Source of the DNA: Ignavibacteriales bacterium
GTDB lineage: Bacteria; Bacteroidota; Ignavibacteria; Ignavibacteriales; Ignavibacteriaceae
DNA length: 64,000 nucleotides
Direction: 5' to 3'
Assembly: GCA_015709675.1 (NCBI GenBank)
Contig: CP054182.1
Span: 372,001-436,000, forward strand
Shown one piece after another: positions 19,375 to 28,003 of this stretch. The position numbers were made by a program, and so were the translations under genes. The stretch's first letter is position 1; each line of letters opens with the position of its first letter. The notes under the pieces are model-generated. The model saw nothing but the letters and a program-made list of their open reading frames with translations, ran no database searches and was not told where the DNA came from.

Positions 19375-21270
19375 TTACTTCAACAAGGTCATCTTTTTTG
19401 TGATAGAGAGACCTGCAGCTTCAATCTTATAGATGTATACTCCGTTTGCAAATGCGCCTGCATTGAAGGATACCTCATGTGAGCCGGCAGTGCGGAACTC
19501 ATTATTAACCAGAACTGCAATTTCCTGTCCGATTACGTTATATACTCTCAGAGTAACAGCTGATGCCTCGGGCAGTGAGAATCTGATAATGGTTGAAGGG
19601 TTGAACGGGTTCGGATAGTTCTGCATCAGTTCGAATTTATCCGGCTGAATGGTGTTACCCTTAACAGTAGTTACTCCGTCAGGGGTGAGTGATATATTCA
19701 GCTCCACATCGCCGTTATCGGTATCAACATCCACGCCCGATATAATTGCGTCTTCAAAGCTGACGGTATTAGCTGTGAACATATAATATCCGCTGTTAAG
19801 ACCTTCGTGCATGTAGCTGCCTGCAGGGTCTGATACGCTTGCGCTTACTATATTGCCTTCAGCATCGGTAACATAGGTGAGAACACCTTCAACAACTGAA
19901 CCGGTGAGCTCAAAGGTGTTTCCGAAAATTGCCGCATGGTTTCCGCCAGGATATGGCAGACGTGCCCAGAGGTTAAAATTGATATTCTCAACAACACCGG
20001 ATTCGCCGACTACTATTGAGTCTGCCAGGCGCCAGTCCATGGTATGTGTGCCGTCATAATTGAAGTAGGTTGCTTTATAGCCCATTGCGGCTGCAAGTGC
20101 TATATATTCACCCGGCTCAAGATTTGAGAATGAATATGCACCGGTAAGAGAATCGGTTGCGGTCCATACTTTTCTTCTGGTATGATTAACCGGTGATGGG
20201 GAAGTTACATTTCTCTTAATCAGATATACATAACCTTTCAGACCAGTGGTTCCGAGTGAATCGGTAACAGTGCCTGATACTCCGTTTGCATAAACCGGCT
20301 TGGGATCAAGAGTGAAGTTGATTCCGGTTACGCTTGCGGTAACTGCAATCAGATCAGCTTCCTGAAGAGTTGCTTTTCCGTCATAGTATTCGGATTTCAG
20401 GGTATTGTCAAACGGTCTTGCAAAAAGCGCAAGGGTATCACCAAGACGCACATTCAGAGAGAAGTTACCAAGTGAATCAGTTACTCTTCTGTACTGTCCG
20501 AATCCCGGATGAGGGCCCGGTGTTACATTCTTCTTAAATGCCACAATTTCAGCTTTTTTGCCGACAAGTCCTGCTGCATCAAAAACAGTTCCTGATACGG
20601 TATAAACAACCGGCGGAACAATTGCGGCAAGAGCTGCTGTGTTAAGAGTGAGCGAATCGTTTTCAGCTACTGTTACAACAGTTGCCGCAGACGAAGAAGA
20701 GGCATTGTCATAATACTCACCGATAAAGGTGTGCGCGCTGAAGAAGATTTTATAATCACCGGTCTTCAGTTTTGCTGAATAGAATCCGTTGCTGTCTGTC
20801 CGGACACTCAGCATCTGGGCTCCGGCAGCATTTGAAACGGGGAGGAACTTAACATAACCGCCGGCAACCGGAAGCTGGCTTGCATCACTGACAACGAAGC
20901 CGTTCAGCTTTCCGTATGTATATACCGGCGCGGTTCTGGTGAACTCAACAATGTTTGAGGGGTCGCTCACATTGCCAAAATTAACAGCTTTTACGTAATA
21001 GCTGTAGGTAACTCCCATTGCAAGGTGAAAATCTACAAAATCTTTTCTGTGAACAAAAGCGATTTTTCTGAACTGCTTGGTGGTATCAGCAGCAGGAGCA
21101 TCTTTCTTATAAACATAATACTTAACGTTTGTCTGGGTGTCTTCCCAGGTAAGCTTTACCGTTCTGTTATCCGGACTGCCTGTTGCAGTCAGGTTGGTTG
21201 GCGGGGCGAGCTGCGCGAAAGCGAATGTGCTGATCAGCGCCGCCAGGAAAAGTGACTTTACGAACTTCAT
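19375..21270 (-). CDS. T9SS-exported protein with fibronectin-like and carboxypeptidase-regulatory-like domains
   Basis: This 631-residue secreted protein has signal peptide MKFVKSLFLAALISTFAFAQ. A fibronectin type III-like domain follows (PTNLTATGSPDNRTVKLTW to about residue 110). Several carboxypeptidase-regulatory-like beta domains come next (GKLNGFVVSDASQLPVAGGY, then YTVSGTVFDAAG, GVSGTVTDSLG and a further block), each with the G.V.D..G..L.G pattern. The C-terminal T9SS domain starts at NYPNPFNPSTII. No catalytic domain is visible. It is probably an adhesive or structural surface protein. A strong terminator ends the transcript. Confidence 0.88.
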   Translation of the reverse strand: MKFVKSLFLAALISTFAFAQLAPPTNLTATGSPDNRTVKLTWEDTQTNVKYYVYKKDAPAADTTKQFRKIAFVHRKDFVDFHLAMGVTYSYYVKAVNFGNVSDPSNIVEFTRTAPVYTYGKLNGFVVSDASQLPVAGGYVKFLPVSNAAGAQMLSVRTDSNGFYSAKLKTGDYKIFFSAHTFIGEYYDNASSSSAATVVTVAENDSLTLNTAALAAIVPPVVYTVSGTVFDAAGLVGKKAEIVAFKKNVTPGPHPGFGQYRRVTDSLGNFSLNVRLGDTLALFARPFDNTLKSEYYDGKATLQEADLIAVTASVTGINFTLDPKPVYANGVSGTVTDSLGTTGLKGYVYLIKRNVTSPSPVNHTRRKVWTATDSLTGAYSFSNLEPGEYIALAAAMGYKATYFNYDGTHTMDWRLADSIVVGESGVVENINFNLWARLPYPGGNHAAIFGNTFELTGSVVEGVLTYVTDAEGNIVSASVSDPAGSYMHEGLNSGYYMFTANTVSFEDAIISGVDVDTDNGDVELNISLTPDGVTTVKGNTIQPDKFELMQNYPNPFNPSTIIRFSLPEASAVTLRVYNVIGQEIAVLVNNEFRTAGSHEVSFNAGAFANGVYIYKIEAAGLSITKKMTLLK

Positions 21271-21413
21271 GGTTACTCCATTATGGTTTTAATTGTTTGC
21301 TGTTATTATTCAAAAGTCATACCAGCCGGAAAAACCCTTAAATTCGGCGGTTTTGCGGGCTTGCTATTTATTCAGGGGTGCAAAATTTTCGCGGTATTCC
21401 GGTTTTTTCATAC

Positions 21414-22241
21414 CTAAAATAAGGAATATCTGAACCACACAGTCGGAATAATCCGCTCATCCGGAGCGTTACTCACGGTAAGAAGCCCAATCCCGCCGGT
21501 AAAATCTGAATTTCTTATCAGAAGATCCCCCTGTGCATAGAGCCAGATGGCGGCAAACCCGGCGATAAGCATGTTCCTGATTTTATACGACCGGTTATAA
21601 GCACTGTAACCGGACTCTATCTCTGCTGGTTCAATAGCACTCAGATACGCGGTCTCCTTGTCAGAAACATCAATCTGATAATAAATAGCTGCGCCCATGG
21701 TCAGAAGCGCTGCCGAACCGAGGATAATGCCATGAGCAGACTCCCCGAGCGAATAGTGCCCCCACCCCGGCAGCAGCAGCGATTTATATACCGCCGCATT
21801 GTAACGGCTGTACTGCTGAAGCAATGAAGTGATTCCCGCCTCTGATATATCCTTCTTTGTAACGGTATTCTCCGGCTGAACGGGAATGAACGCGAGATAT
21901 TCTTCCCTCACGGCAGTAAACAGCGCCAGTATCTTGGGTGATACCCGGTTTTCATCAAGCTGAAGCGTACGGTCTCCGGCGAGCATATCTATAAAACATT
22001 TTCTTGCCTGCTGTTCTTCAGAAAGTGAATAATGAGAGACTGCCTTCAGAAGAAGGATATCATTCTTGTCGGTCAGGGTAATCTGCGGATAACTCTTAAG
22101 AAGCGAATCACTCAGGGCTATTACCTGAGCATACTCAAAATCCTCAAACGCGTTTTTAATCTGCTGAATCAGCTTTTGCTCCTGCGGAAAGAGGAGTGAA
22201 AAACAAACGGCGAAAAGCAGAATGGTTTGCCTGAATATCAT
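21414..22241 (-). CDS. DUF5683-like membrane-associated protein with N-terminal helical repeats
   Basis: The 275-residue product has a signal peptide (MIFRQTILLFAVCFSLLFPQ). A TPR-like helical region follows (roughly 25-110, with LKAVSHYSLSEEQQARK). A segment LLPGWGHYSLGESAHG precedes a hydrophobic stretch, as in DUF5683 proteins, and a second hydrophobic segment comes later (MLIAGFAAIWLYAQG). The function is unknown. Its ATG overlaps the stop of the preceding Kelch gene (ATGA), so it is translated with the operon that includes the kinase and sigma-54 activator. Confidence 0.75.
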   Translation of the reverse strand: MIFRQTILLFAVCFSLLFPQEQKLIQQIKNAFEDFEYAQVIALSDSLLKSYPQITLTDKNDILLLKAVSHYSLSEEQQARKCFIDMLAGDRTLQLDENRVSPKILALFTAVREEYLAFIPVQPENTVTKKDISEAGITSLLQQYSRYNAAVYKSLLLPGWGHYSLGESAHGIILGSAALLTMGAAIYYQIDVSDKETAYLSAIEPAEIESGYSAYNRSYKIRNMLIAGFAAIWLYAQGDLLIRNSDFTGGIGLLTVSNAPDERIIPTVWFRYSLF

Positions 22242-23545
22242 TTAAGAAGAATCATCTTCCTTGTCTGGCGGAAGAGTTCTCCCCCCTCGGCAGGCAGAGC
22301 CCGAAGTTCATAGTAATATATACCACTGGGCAGTCCTGAGGCAGTCCACTGCAAATGATGTTCCCCGGCTTCGCGGCTTCCCTCATCAATCACCGTGACC
22401 GCGGAACCGAGCGCGTCATAGATTGTTACTGAAACCATACTCCGCGCTGGCAGGGTGTAGCTGAACGATGTGGCCGGATTAAACGGATTCGGATAGTTCT
22501 GACCCAATGAATAGAGGGCTGGAAGCGTTTTCCCGTCTTCCTCCGCGTCTGTTATCAGGCGGAAGCGCTCAACCGCGCGGACTGCCTGATTAAACTCATT
22601 TCTTCCTCCGAAGACGTAGATATATCCCCCCGCGGAAACGGTCATGAAGTTCTTCCGCCGGAAATTCAGCGGCGCGGTGTACTGATTTACAATCGAGGTT
22701 GAATCGCTCAGCCGGATTTTTTCCACCGTGTTAAGAGCCGGAGAGCCTTCATTAAAACCGCCGAGTATCATATATTCCCCGGGCACCGGGGCAATTGCAG
22801 CGCATCCGCTTGCGCGGGGGACCAGCATATTCGGATATACTCTCCCCAGCTGCCGGCCTGGTATGTAATAGCGGTATATTTCAGAAAGCACCGTGTTAAA
22901 TGTTCCTCCGAATATATAGATATAATCATCCCGCAATGCAGCCATCTGCCCGGAGCGCATCAGATTGCCTGAGAACATCGAGGTAAAGTTAAATGTAACG
23001 TCTTTCTTATTCAGATTATATTCCATGATATAGGGATTCGGTGTTCCAGGAGGGCCGATGCTTCCGATCTGCTCTCCGCCGATCAGATACATCATAGAAT
23101 CCCGGATAATGCCCGTCATGGCAATCCGGTTAAACTTTTTATTGGTGTCTATGGCTGTAACGGTATTGTTCAGCGTATTGTATTTTTCCAGAATACCCCC
23201 CGCCTGATGTCCCCCTCCGCCAAGTTCACCGCCAAGTATATATATATCCGTTCCGGATGCCGCGGCAAAAAGATAAATTCTCCTCTTCTTCATTCTGGCG
23301 ACACCGGTCAGTTTTCCGGTGAGCGGATTAAACTTTTGTATCCAGTCAACAGAACTCTGAACGGAATCTGAATATCCGCCGATTACATAAATCTGACCGT
23401 TCACCTCAACCGCTGCCGCACCCGAAAGTCCGCGGGTAAGTGAAGTCACCACCTCCCACTGCTCCTGTGCCCTGAGGGAGGAACCAAGCAGGATAACCGC
23501 CAAAGCGGTTATCAGAAGTTGAGGTAAAATGACTTTATGTTTCAT
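22238..23545 (-). CDS. T9SS-exported Kelch-repeat protein in a signalling operon
   Basis: This 435-residue protein has a signal peptide (MKHKVILPQLLITALAVILLG). About six Kelch blades follow (QIYVIGGYSDS, DIYILGGELGG, MMYLIGGEQIG, YIYIFGGTFN, YMILGGFNEG, YIYVFGGRNE). The T9SS domain starts at NYPNPFNPATSF. It overlaps the next gene by 4 bp and is 45 bp from the Ser/Thr kinase gene upstream. This suggests that the exported propeller is an output or partner of the kinase pathway (an inference from position only). Confidence 0.88.
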   Translation of the reverse strand: MKHKVILPQLLITALAVILLGSSLRAQEQWEVVTSLTRGLSGAAAVEVNGQIYVIGGYSDSVQSSVDWIQKFNPLTGKLTGVARMKKRRIYLFAAASGTDIYILGGELGGGGHQAGGILEKYNTLNNTVTAIDTNKKFNRIAMTGIIRDSMMYLIGGEQIGSIGPPGTPNPYIMEYNLNKKDVTFNFTSMFSGNLMRSGQMAALRDDYIYIFGGTFNTVLSEIYRYYIPGRQLGRVYPNMLVPRASGCAAIAPVPGEYMILGGFNEGSPALNTVEKIRLSDSTSIVNQYTAPLNFRRKNFMTVSAGGYIYVFGGRNEFNQAVRAVERFRLITDAEEDGKTLPALYSLGQNYPNPFNPATSFSYTLPARSMVSVTIYDALGSAVTVIDEGSREAGEHHLQWTASGLPSGIYYYELRALPAEGGELFRQTRKMILLK

Positions 23546-23590
23546 GTCTCAGACCGTGCAAGTTGTATGCCAAACAGAAAGATGCTCATT

Positions 23591-25171
23591 TTAGTTGGTA
23601 TTCTTAAAATTATGCTTCAGAGTAAAAGTTTCACCCTGCAAAATTTTCACGGTGAACTCAGATTCTCCGTATTCCCGGTTCTTAATAACCACCTTATACT
23701 CGCCGGGGGGCAATTTTACCGGTGACTTCAGCGGAGTCTCCCCCTTCATAACCCCGTTAACATACACCTCACCCCAGGGATGCACTCTGCAGTCAAGATA
23801 GCCCATGAGCGATTCCAGGTTTACCTTCAGCCGGTTTACCTCCCCCTCACGAATGTTTACCTCGCCGCGGTAGACTGGATAACCGGGATTAGTGAGCATA
23901 ATGTAATGCCGCCCGGTCTCAAGGATAATATTCTCTTTCAGAGGAGTGGTTTCAAAACGTACCGAATCTATATATACCACCGCCCAGGGAAGCACTTCAA
24001 CGGCAAGTTCGCCATAGGTCTGTTCGGATTCCTTCTTATCTTCGGCCGGAATCATAGGCGGGGTCTGAGAAGGAATAAGTACAGACTCACTCTCCTGCTT
24101 CGGTTCATCACCGGTCTTCTGCTCCTCCTGTGCCGCATTCTTCTGTTCACCGGAATCCGGCCGTGTATCATTGCCCGTAATCTGCTGCTCTTCCGGAGGA
24201 GCATTCATAAATGTTTCACTCCCTGTCAGATTACCGCCGCTTCCTCCGGGCAGAAGGATCGAGATAATATATATTGCCGCCGCAAACAGGAGCGCGGCGG
24301 AAGTATAGAGATATGCTTTAGATGACCGGCCCGCGTTTGTTCCGTTAAAATTTGATATATCGCCCGGCAGTGCTGCTGCAAGTGCAAACACCCCCTCCTC
24401 ACGCTTCTCAGCATTCTTTTTTAATACTGCCCGGACAATCACCCGTATTTCTTCTGGAAGCGTCTCAAATTCATTTTCAAACTGAGATTCATCATAATTC
24501 ATGATGTTGTTCAGCGTTTCATTAATATCACTCCCCACAAAAGGGTTTCTGCCGGTGAAGAGTTCAAAGACCACGATTCCGGCAGAGAACAAATCACTCC
24601 GCAGCGTAAGCGTCTGCCCCTGAATCTGTTCGGGGGACATATATCCGGGTGTTCCCACCACGGAATACTGCGAAGTAACAAAATTTTCTGCCCCGCCTGT
24701 TGCCAGACCAAAATCACCGAGTTTCAGATGATGGTTTTCAGCAACCAGGATATTCTCCGGCTTCAGATCACGGTGAATAATGCCGAGTGAATGAGCGTAT
24801 TGCAGTGAGGCGAAGAACTGTTTCACCAGAAGAATTTTAACTTCTTCTGTGAGCACACCCTGCTGCATCAGCTGACGCAGATTCCGGCTTTTGAAATATT
24901 CAAAGCTGATATATAACAAACTGCCGTCAGAGCCGGAGTCAAGAGCAGTTATAACACCCGGATGCTTCATGGAGGAAAGCAGGCTTGACTCCCTCTTAAA
25001 GCGCGTAATTATGGTCGGATCAGGAAGCGCATCAGTCCGGAGCGTTTTAAGGATGACCGTCTCACCGCTTTTCATATCCTCAGCTATATATACCGCGCTC
25101 AGGTCATCCTTTTTCAGGACTTCCAGATGCCGGTAGTGCGCCGTCTGCAGTGATCCGTTCTGTTTTGCCAT
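23591..25171 (-). CDS. Membrane Ser/Thr protein kinase with C-terminal PEGA domains
   Basis: The 526-residue protein has a Hanks-type kinase domain (about 15-270). Visible features are the VAL-like lysine in ILKTLR, HRDLKPENIL, GDFGLATGG and GTPGYMSPEQ; catalytic residues look intact. A single membrane helix follows near 287-310 (AYLYTSAALLFAAAIYIISI). Next comes an acidic, Glu/Gln/Pro-rich linker, then two PEGA repeats (ELAVEVLPWAVVYIDS and LDCRVHPWGEVYVNG) that would lie outside the cytoplasm and may sense the envelope. It sits 3 bp after the sigma-54 activator gene, so the two are coupled. Confidence 0.93.
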   Translation of the reverse strand: MAKQNGSLQTAHYRHLEVLKKDDLSAVYIAEDMKSGETVILKTLRTDALPDPTIITRFKRESSLLSSMKHPGVITALDSGSDGSLLYISFEYFKSRNLRQLMQQGVLTEEVKILLVKQFFASLQYAHSLGIIHRDLKPENILVAENHHLKLGDFGLATGGAENFVTSQYSVVGTPGYMSPEQIQGQTLTLRSDLFSAGIVVFELFTGRNPFVGSDINETLNNIMNYDESQFENEFETLPEEIRVIVRAVLKKNAEKREEGVFALAAALPGDISNFNGTNAGRSSKAYLYTSAALLFAAAIYIISILLPGGSGGNLTGSETFMNAPPEEQQITGNDTRPDSGEQKNAAQEEQKTGDEPKQESESVLIPSQTPPMIPAEDKKESEQTYGELAVEVLPWAVVYIDSVRFETTPLKENIILETGRHYIMLTNPGYPVYRGEVNIREGEVNRLKVNLESLMGYLDCRVHPWGEVYVNGVMKGETPLKSPVKLPPGEYKVVIKNREYGESEFTVKILQGETFTLKHNFKNTN

Positions 25172-25174
25172 TGC

Positions 25175-26659
25175 TTACTTTATATCCAGCTCTTTCAGTT
25201 TGAGCTGCACCCAGCGTACCGATACCCCGAGAGATTCGGCCGTCTGCGTACGGTTGCCGTTATGTTCCTCAAGCCGCTTAAGCAGCAGGCGTTTTTCAAA
25301 CTCTTCCAGTGTTCCGCTGAAACTAAGGGTATCCTGCTGTTCTTCAATAATAATATGCTCTTCTTCTATCCTGTCCCCGTCACAAAGAATAATGGCACGC
25401 TGAATAACATTAAGAAGCTGGCGAATGTTGCCCGGCCAGTGATATTTTTCCAGTTTCAGCAGAGCAAATCTTCCCGGCTTAAGATCGGGCCTGCCAAGCT
25501 TTTCTATAAAATGCTGTGCAAGAAGCGGTATATCTTCCTTCCTCTCGCGCAGCGGAGGAATACGGATGGGGAAAACATTCAGCCGGTAAAATAAATCCTC
25601 ACGGAACGTTCCCTCTTTTACCATCTGCTGAAGGTCTTTATTGGTTGCGGTTATAATACGAACGTTTATTTTTCTGGGCTGCGTATCACCAAGACGGATA
25701 ATCTCCCGGTTCTCAAGCACACGCAGCAGTTTTGCCTGAAGCGCCGGTGATATATCAGCTATTTCATCTAGGAAAAACGTGCCGTTATCAGCAGCTTCAA
25801 GAAGTCCTTTTTTGTCTCCCGCCGCTCCGGTGAATGCGCCCTTTTTATATCCGAAAAGTTCGCTTTCAAGAAGTGAATCAGGAATTGAGCCGCAAAACTG
25901 TGCCAGAAAGGGATTTTCTCTTCTGCTGCTCAGCCGGTGAATAGCATTTGCTGCAAGATCTTTACCCGTTCCGCTTTCTCCTAAAAGCAGCACGGTAGCG
26001 TCTGATGCCGCAACACGGTTGATCAGTTTAAATAAATCCTTCATTGCCTTGCTTGAGCCGATCATATCCGGCACTTCAATATATTCTTCAACGCGCTGCT
26101 TCAGAAGCAGATTATCCTCAGCAAGCACACGCAGTCTGACCGCGCGGTCCAGGGCAAGGGAGACAAGATTAGCAATAAAATTCAGGAAGAGCAGATTTGA
26201 ATCCGTAAACTCACGCCGGTCTGACTGGCTGTCTGCCACGATCACTCCCCATACTTCATCGTTCTTAATCAGCGGCACACCGATTACCGACCTGATCTTC
26301 TTTATAAGCACGCTTGCAAACTGAGAAAGTCCCTCTTCGTTCTGCACATCATGGTAAAGGACCGGCTGCTTTCTTACTGTCACCTGACGGAATATACCCG
26401 CTGAAAAATCTTCCAGCCGGTTTACCACTTCCCTGTTCATATTCCGGGATGCAATAAGCTGAAAACTTTCATCCGCCCGCTCATATTTTGCAAATACCAC
26501 ACGCTCTGCGTTCACCACATGCAGCACCCAGTCCAGCATATCATGGATGATATCCTCTTCATACACCTCACGGTTCAGAAGCTGGCTGATGGATTGCAGC
26601 GCTTCAAACTGTTCGCGCGTCAGGTTCTTTATATATCCGAATTTATCTATAATATTCAT
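25175..26659 (-). CDS. Sigma-54-dependent transcriptional activator with N-terminal GAF domain
   Basis: The 494-residue regulator has a GAF sensory domain (about 20-175). An AAA+ central domain follows with Walker A GESGTGKD (227-234), the sigma-54 contact loop GAFTGA (274-279) and Walker B GTFFLDEIAD. A Fis-type helix-turn-helix lies at the C-terminus (NRTQTAESLGVSVRWVQLKL). There is no receiver domain, so the input is a small molecule through GAF or phosphorylation by the adjacent kinase. The start codon overlaps the stop of the upstream lipoprotein gene (TAATG), which points to translational coupling. Confidence 0.95.
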   Translation of the reverse strand: MNIIDKFGYIKNLTREQFEALQSISQLLNREVYEEDIIHDMLDWVLHVVNAERVVFAKYERADESFQLIASRNMNREVVNRLEDFSAGIFRQVTVRKQPVLYHDVQNEEGLSQFASVLIKKIRSVIGVPLIKNDEVWGVIVADSQSDRREFTDSNLLFLNFIANLVSLALDRAVRLRVLAEDNLLLKQRVEEYIEVPDMIGSSKAMKDLFKLINRVAASDATVLLLGESGTGKDLAANAIHRLSSRRENPFLAQFCGSIPDSLLESELFGYKKGAFTGAAGDKKGLLEAADNGTFFLDEIADISPALQAKLLRVLENREIIRLGDTQPRKINVRIITATNKDLQQMVKEGTFREDLFYRLNVFPIRIPPLRERKEDIPLLAQHFIEKLGRPDLKPGRFALLKLEKYHWPGNIRQLLNVIQRAIILCDGDRIEEEHIIIEEQQDTLSFSGTLEEFEKRLLLKRLEEHNGNRTQTAESLGVSVRWVQLKLKELDIK

Positions 26660-27669
26660 TATGGCCGTATGGTGAAGCCCGCCGGTTTGGAGCGGGATTT
26701 GTTTTTATATTCATCAATGCACCAGATTACCCAGAAGAACCGGTCGTTGTTCGGCGTCACCGTCAGCGGAGTATCTACCTGCATAAAAATCTCATCGGAA
26801 GAAACGTTTTCTTTCCGCCACTGCAGGACCGGTTCCGTTTCGTCAGTATATATTTCAAGGGTATAGGTGAATGAGAAGCCGGGAGTAAACCTGTTCCAGT
26901 TTAGCAGCGGAGTTGTGGTGGAAAGTGTATCTGAGTTCTTCGGAGTAATCACTTCCACTTCATCACGGATTACCCGCAGGACCGTTGAGCTCCCTACCTG
27001 AAAACTCTTACCCGACTCAGTTACAGCCACTACCCTGAACGGCTTCCCGATAACATCGTTAAACTCTGTCAGCTCAAGCTCATAGTCATAAAACCTTCCC
27101 TCAAAATAGGATGCAGTCTGTTTGGTAAGGGAGACATTCACCAAGAGCGGATCACAGATAATCTTCACTGAATCAATATCATCATCGGCATCAGTTACCG
27201 TCACTTCAAAGTAAAGGAGGAATTCCGTGTTGCTGTATTTGTTTCTTACCGTGCTGTATATATTCAGCCCGCCGAGTACCGGAAGAGCATTCAGCCGGGG
27301 GCTCAGGGTTACGGATTTCTCTCCCCCCCAGTCAACATAAACAGAATCAGGCGTATAGCCCTCCAGAGTAAAAACCAGCCATCCGGGAGTCCGTTTTTCA
27401 CATTGCAGGGCAAATGTTCCGTCTGAAGCTGAACGGGTTGAAAGATTTTCATCAGCCCAGAAAACCGTGACTCCGCCTAATGGTCTGGGGCTTCTTTCGG
27501 CGGAAAGCACTGTCCCCTTGAGCTGGTAAATCCGGTTAGACGGATTCCCCGGATCAAGGGGGTTCGACCGCGGTGCATCGCAGGATGACCAGGCAAACGA
27601 AACCAGGAGGAGGAGCAGAAATCCCGCCCTGAACCCGGATTTTTGATGAATTCCGTTAAAAAAGACCAT
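26659..27669 (-). CDS. Lipoprotein with carboxypeptidase-regulatory-like domain, first gene of the kinase operon
   Basis: From the ATG at 27669 the product has 336 residues and a lipoprotein signal (GFLLLLLVSFAWSSC). The mature start CDAPRSNPLDPGNPS is a common surface-lipoprotein opening in this group. A beta domain with GGVTVFWADENLSTRSASDG resembles a carboxypeptidase regulatory domain; another beta-rich region follows. An upstream ATG at 27753 would put 28 extra residues before the signal, so I reject it. The function is unknown. As the first gene of a run ending at 21414, it may be the envelope sensor or anchor of the pathway. Confidence 0.8.
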   Translation of the reverse strand: MVFFNGIHQKSGFRAGFLLLLLVSFAWSSCDAPRSNPLDPGNPSNRIYQLKGTVLSAERSPRPLGGVTVFWADENLSTRSASDGTFALQCEKRTPGWLVFTLEGYTPDSVYVDWGGEKSVTLSPRLNALPVLGGLNIYSTVRNKYSNTEFLLYFEVTVTDADDDIDSVKIICDPLLVNVSLTKQTASYFEGRFYDYELELTEFNDVIGKPFRVVAVTESGKSFQVGSSTVLRVIRDEVEVITPKNSDTLSTTTPLLNWNRFTPGFSFTYTLEIYTDETEPVLQWRKENVSSDEIFMQVDTPLTVTPNNDRFFWVIWCIDEYKNKSRSKPAGFTIRP

Positions 27670-27782
27670 TCTTAAAAATAAAAAGAAAACAGCTAAGAGC
27701 ACGTCAGATTTATGACACACCAGATGCGTAATATGGTTTGATCTCAGCTCCAACCAATACCTACCTAACCTCCTCCCTGCTT

Positions 27783-27937
27783 CCGGTTCATGAACCAGTC
27801 TCCAAACTGGTCTCCTAGACGATTCTCAAACCAGTCCCCGAACCGATCCCCAAACTGGCCCCCGATCCAATCTCCAGACCGGTCAACGAGCTTATCTCAA
27901 TCTGGTCTCCGAGCCGGTCTCCGAGCTGGTCCCCGAG
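27783..27937. repeat. 12-bp minisatellite, about 13 degenerate copies
   Basis: Consecutive 12-mers follow a CYRGTCYCCRAR pattern: CCAGTCTCCAAA, CCAGTCCCCGAA, CCGATCCCCAAA, CTGGCCCCCGAT, CCGGTCTCCGAG, CTGGTCCCCGAG and others. One unit (27891-27901) has lost a base. The array fills the gap between the divergent lipoprotein operon and the DA1-like gene and must include or border their promoters. Confidence 0.85.
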
Positions 27938-28003
27938 CGTAGCCGAGGGGGAGTCGAGGGGGGGCACTTCCTATCCTCACTTTTTCTCCCTATTTTTCTT
28001 CCC

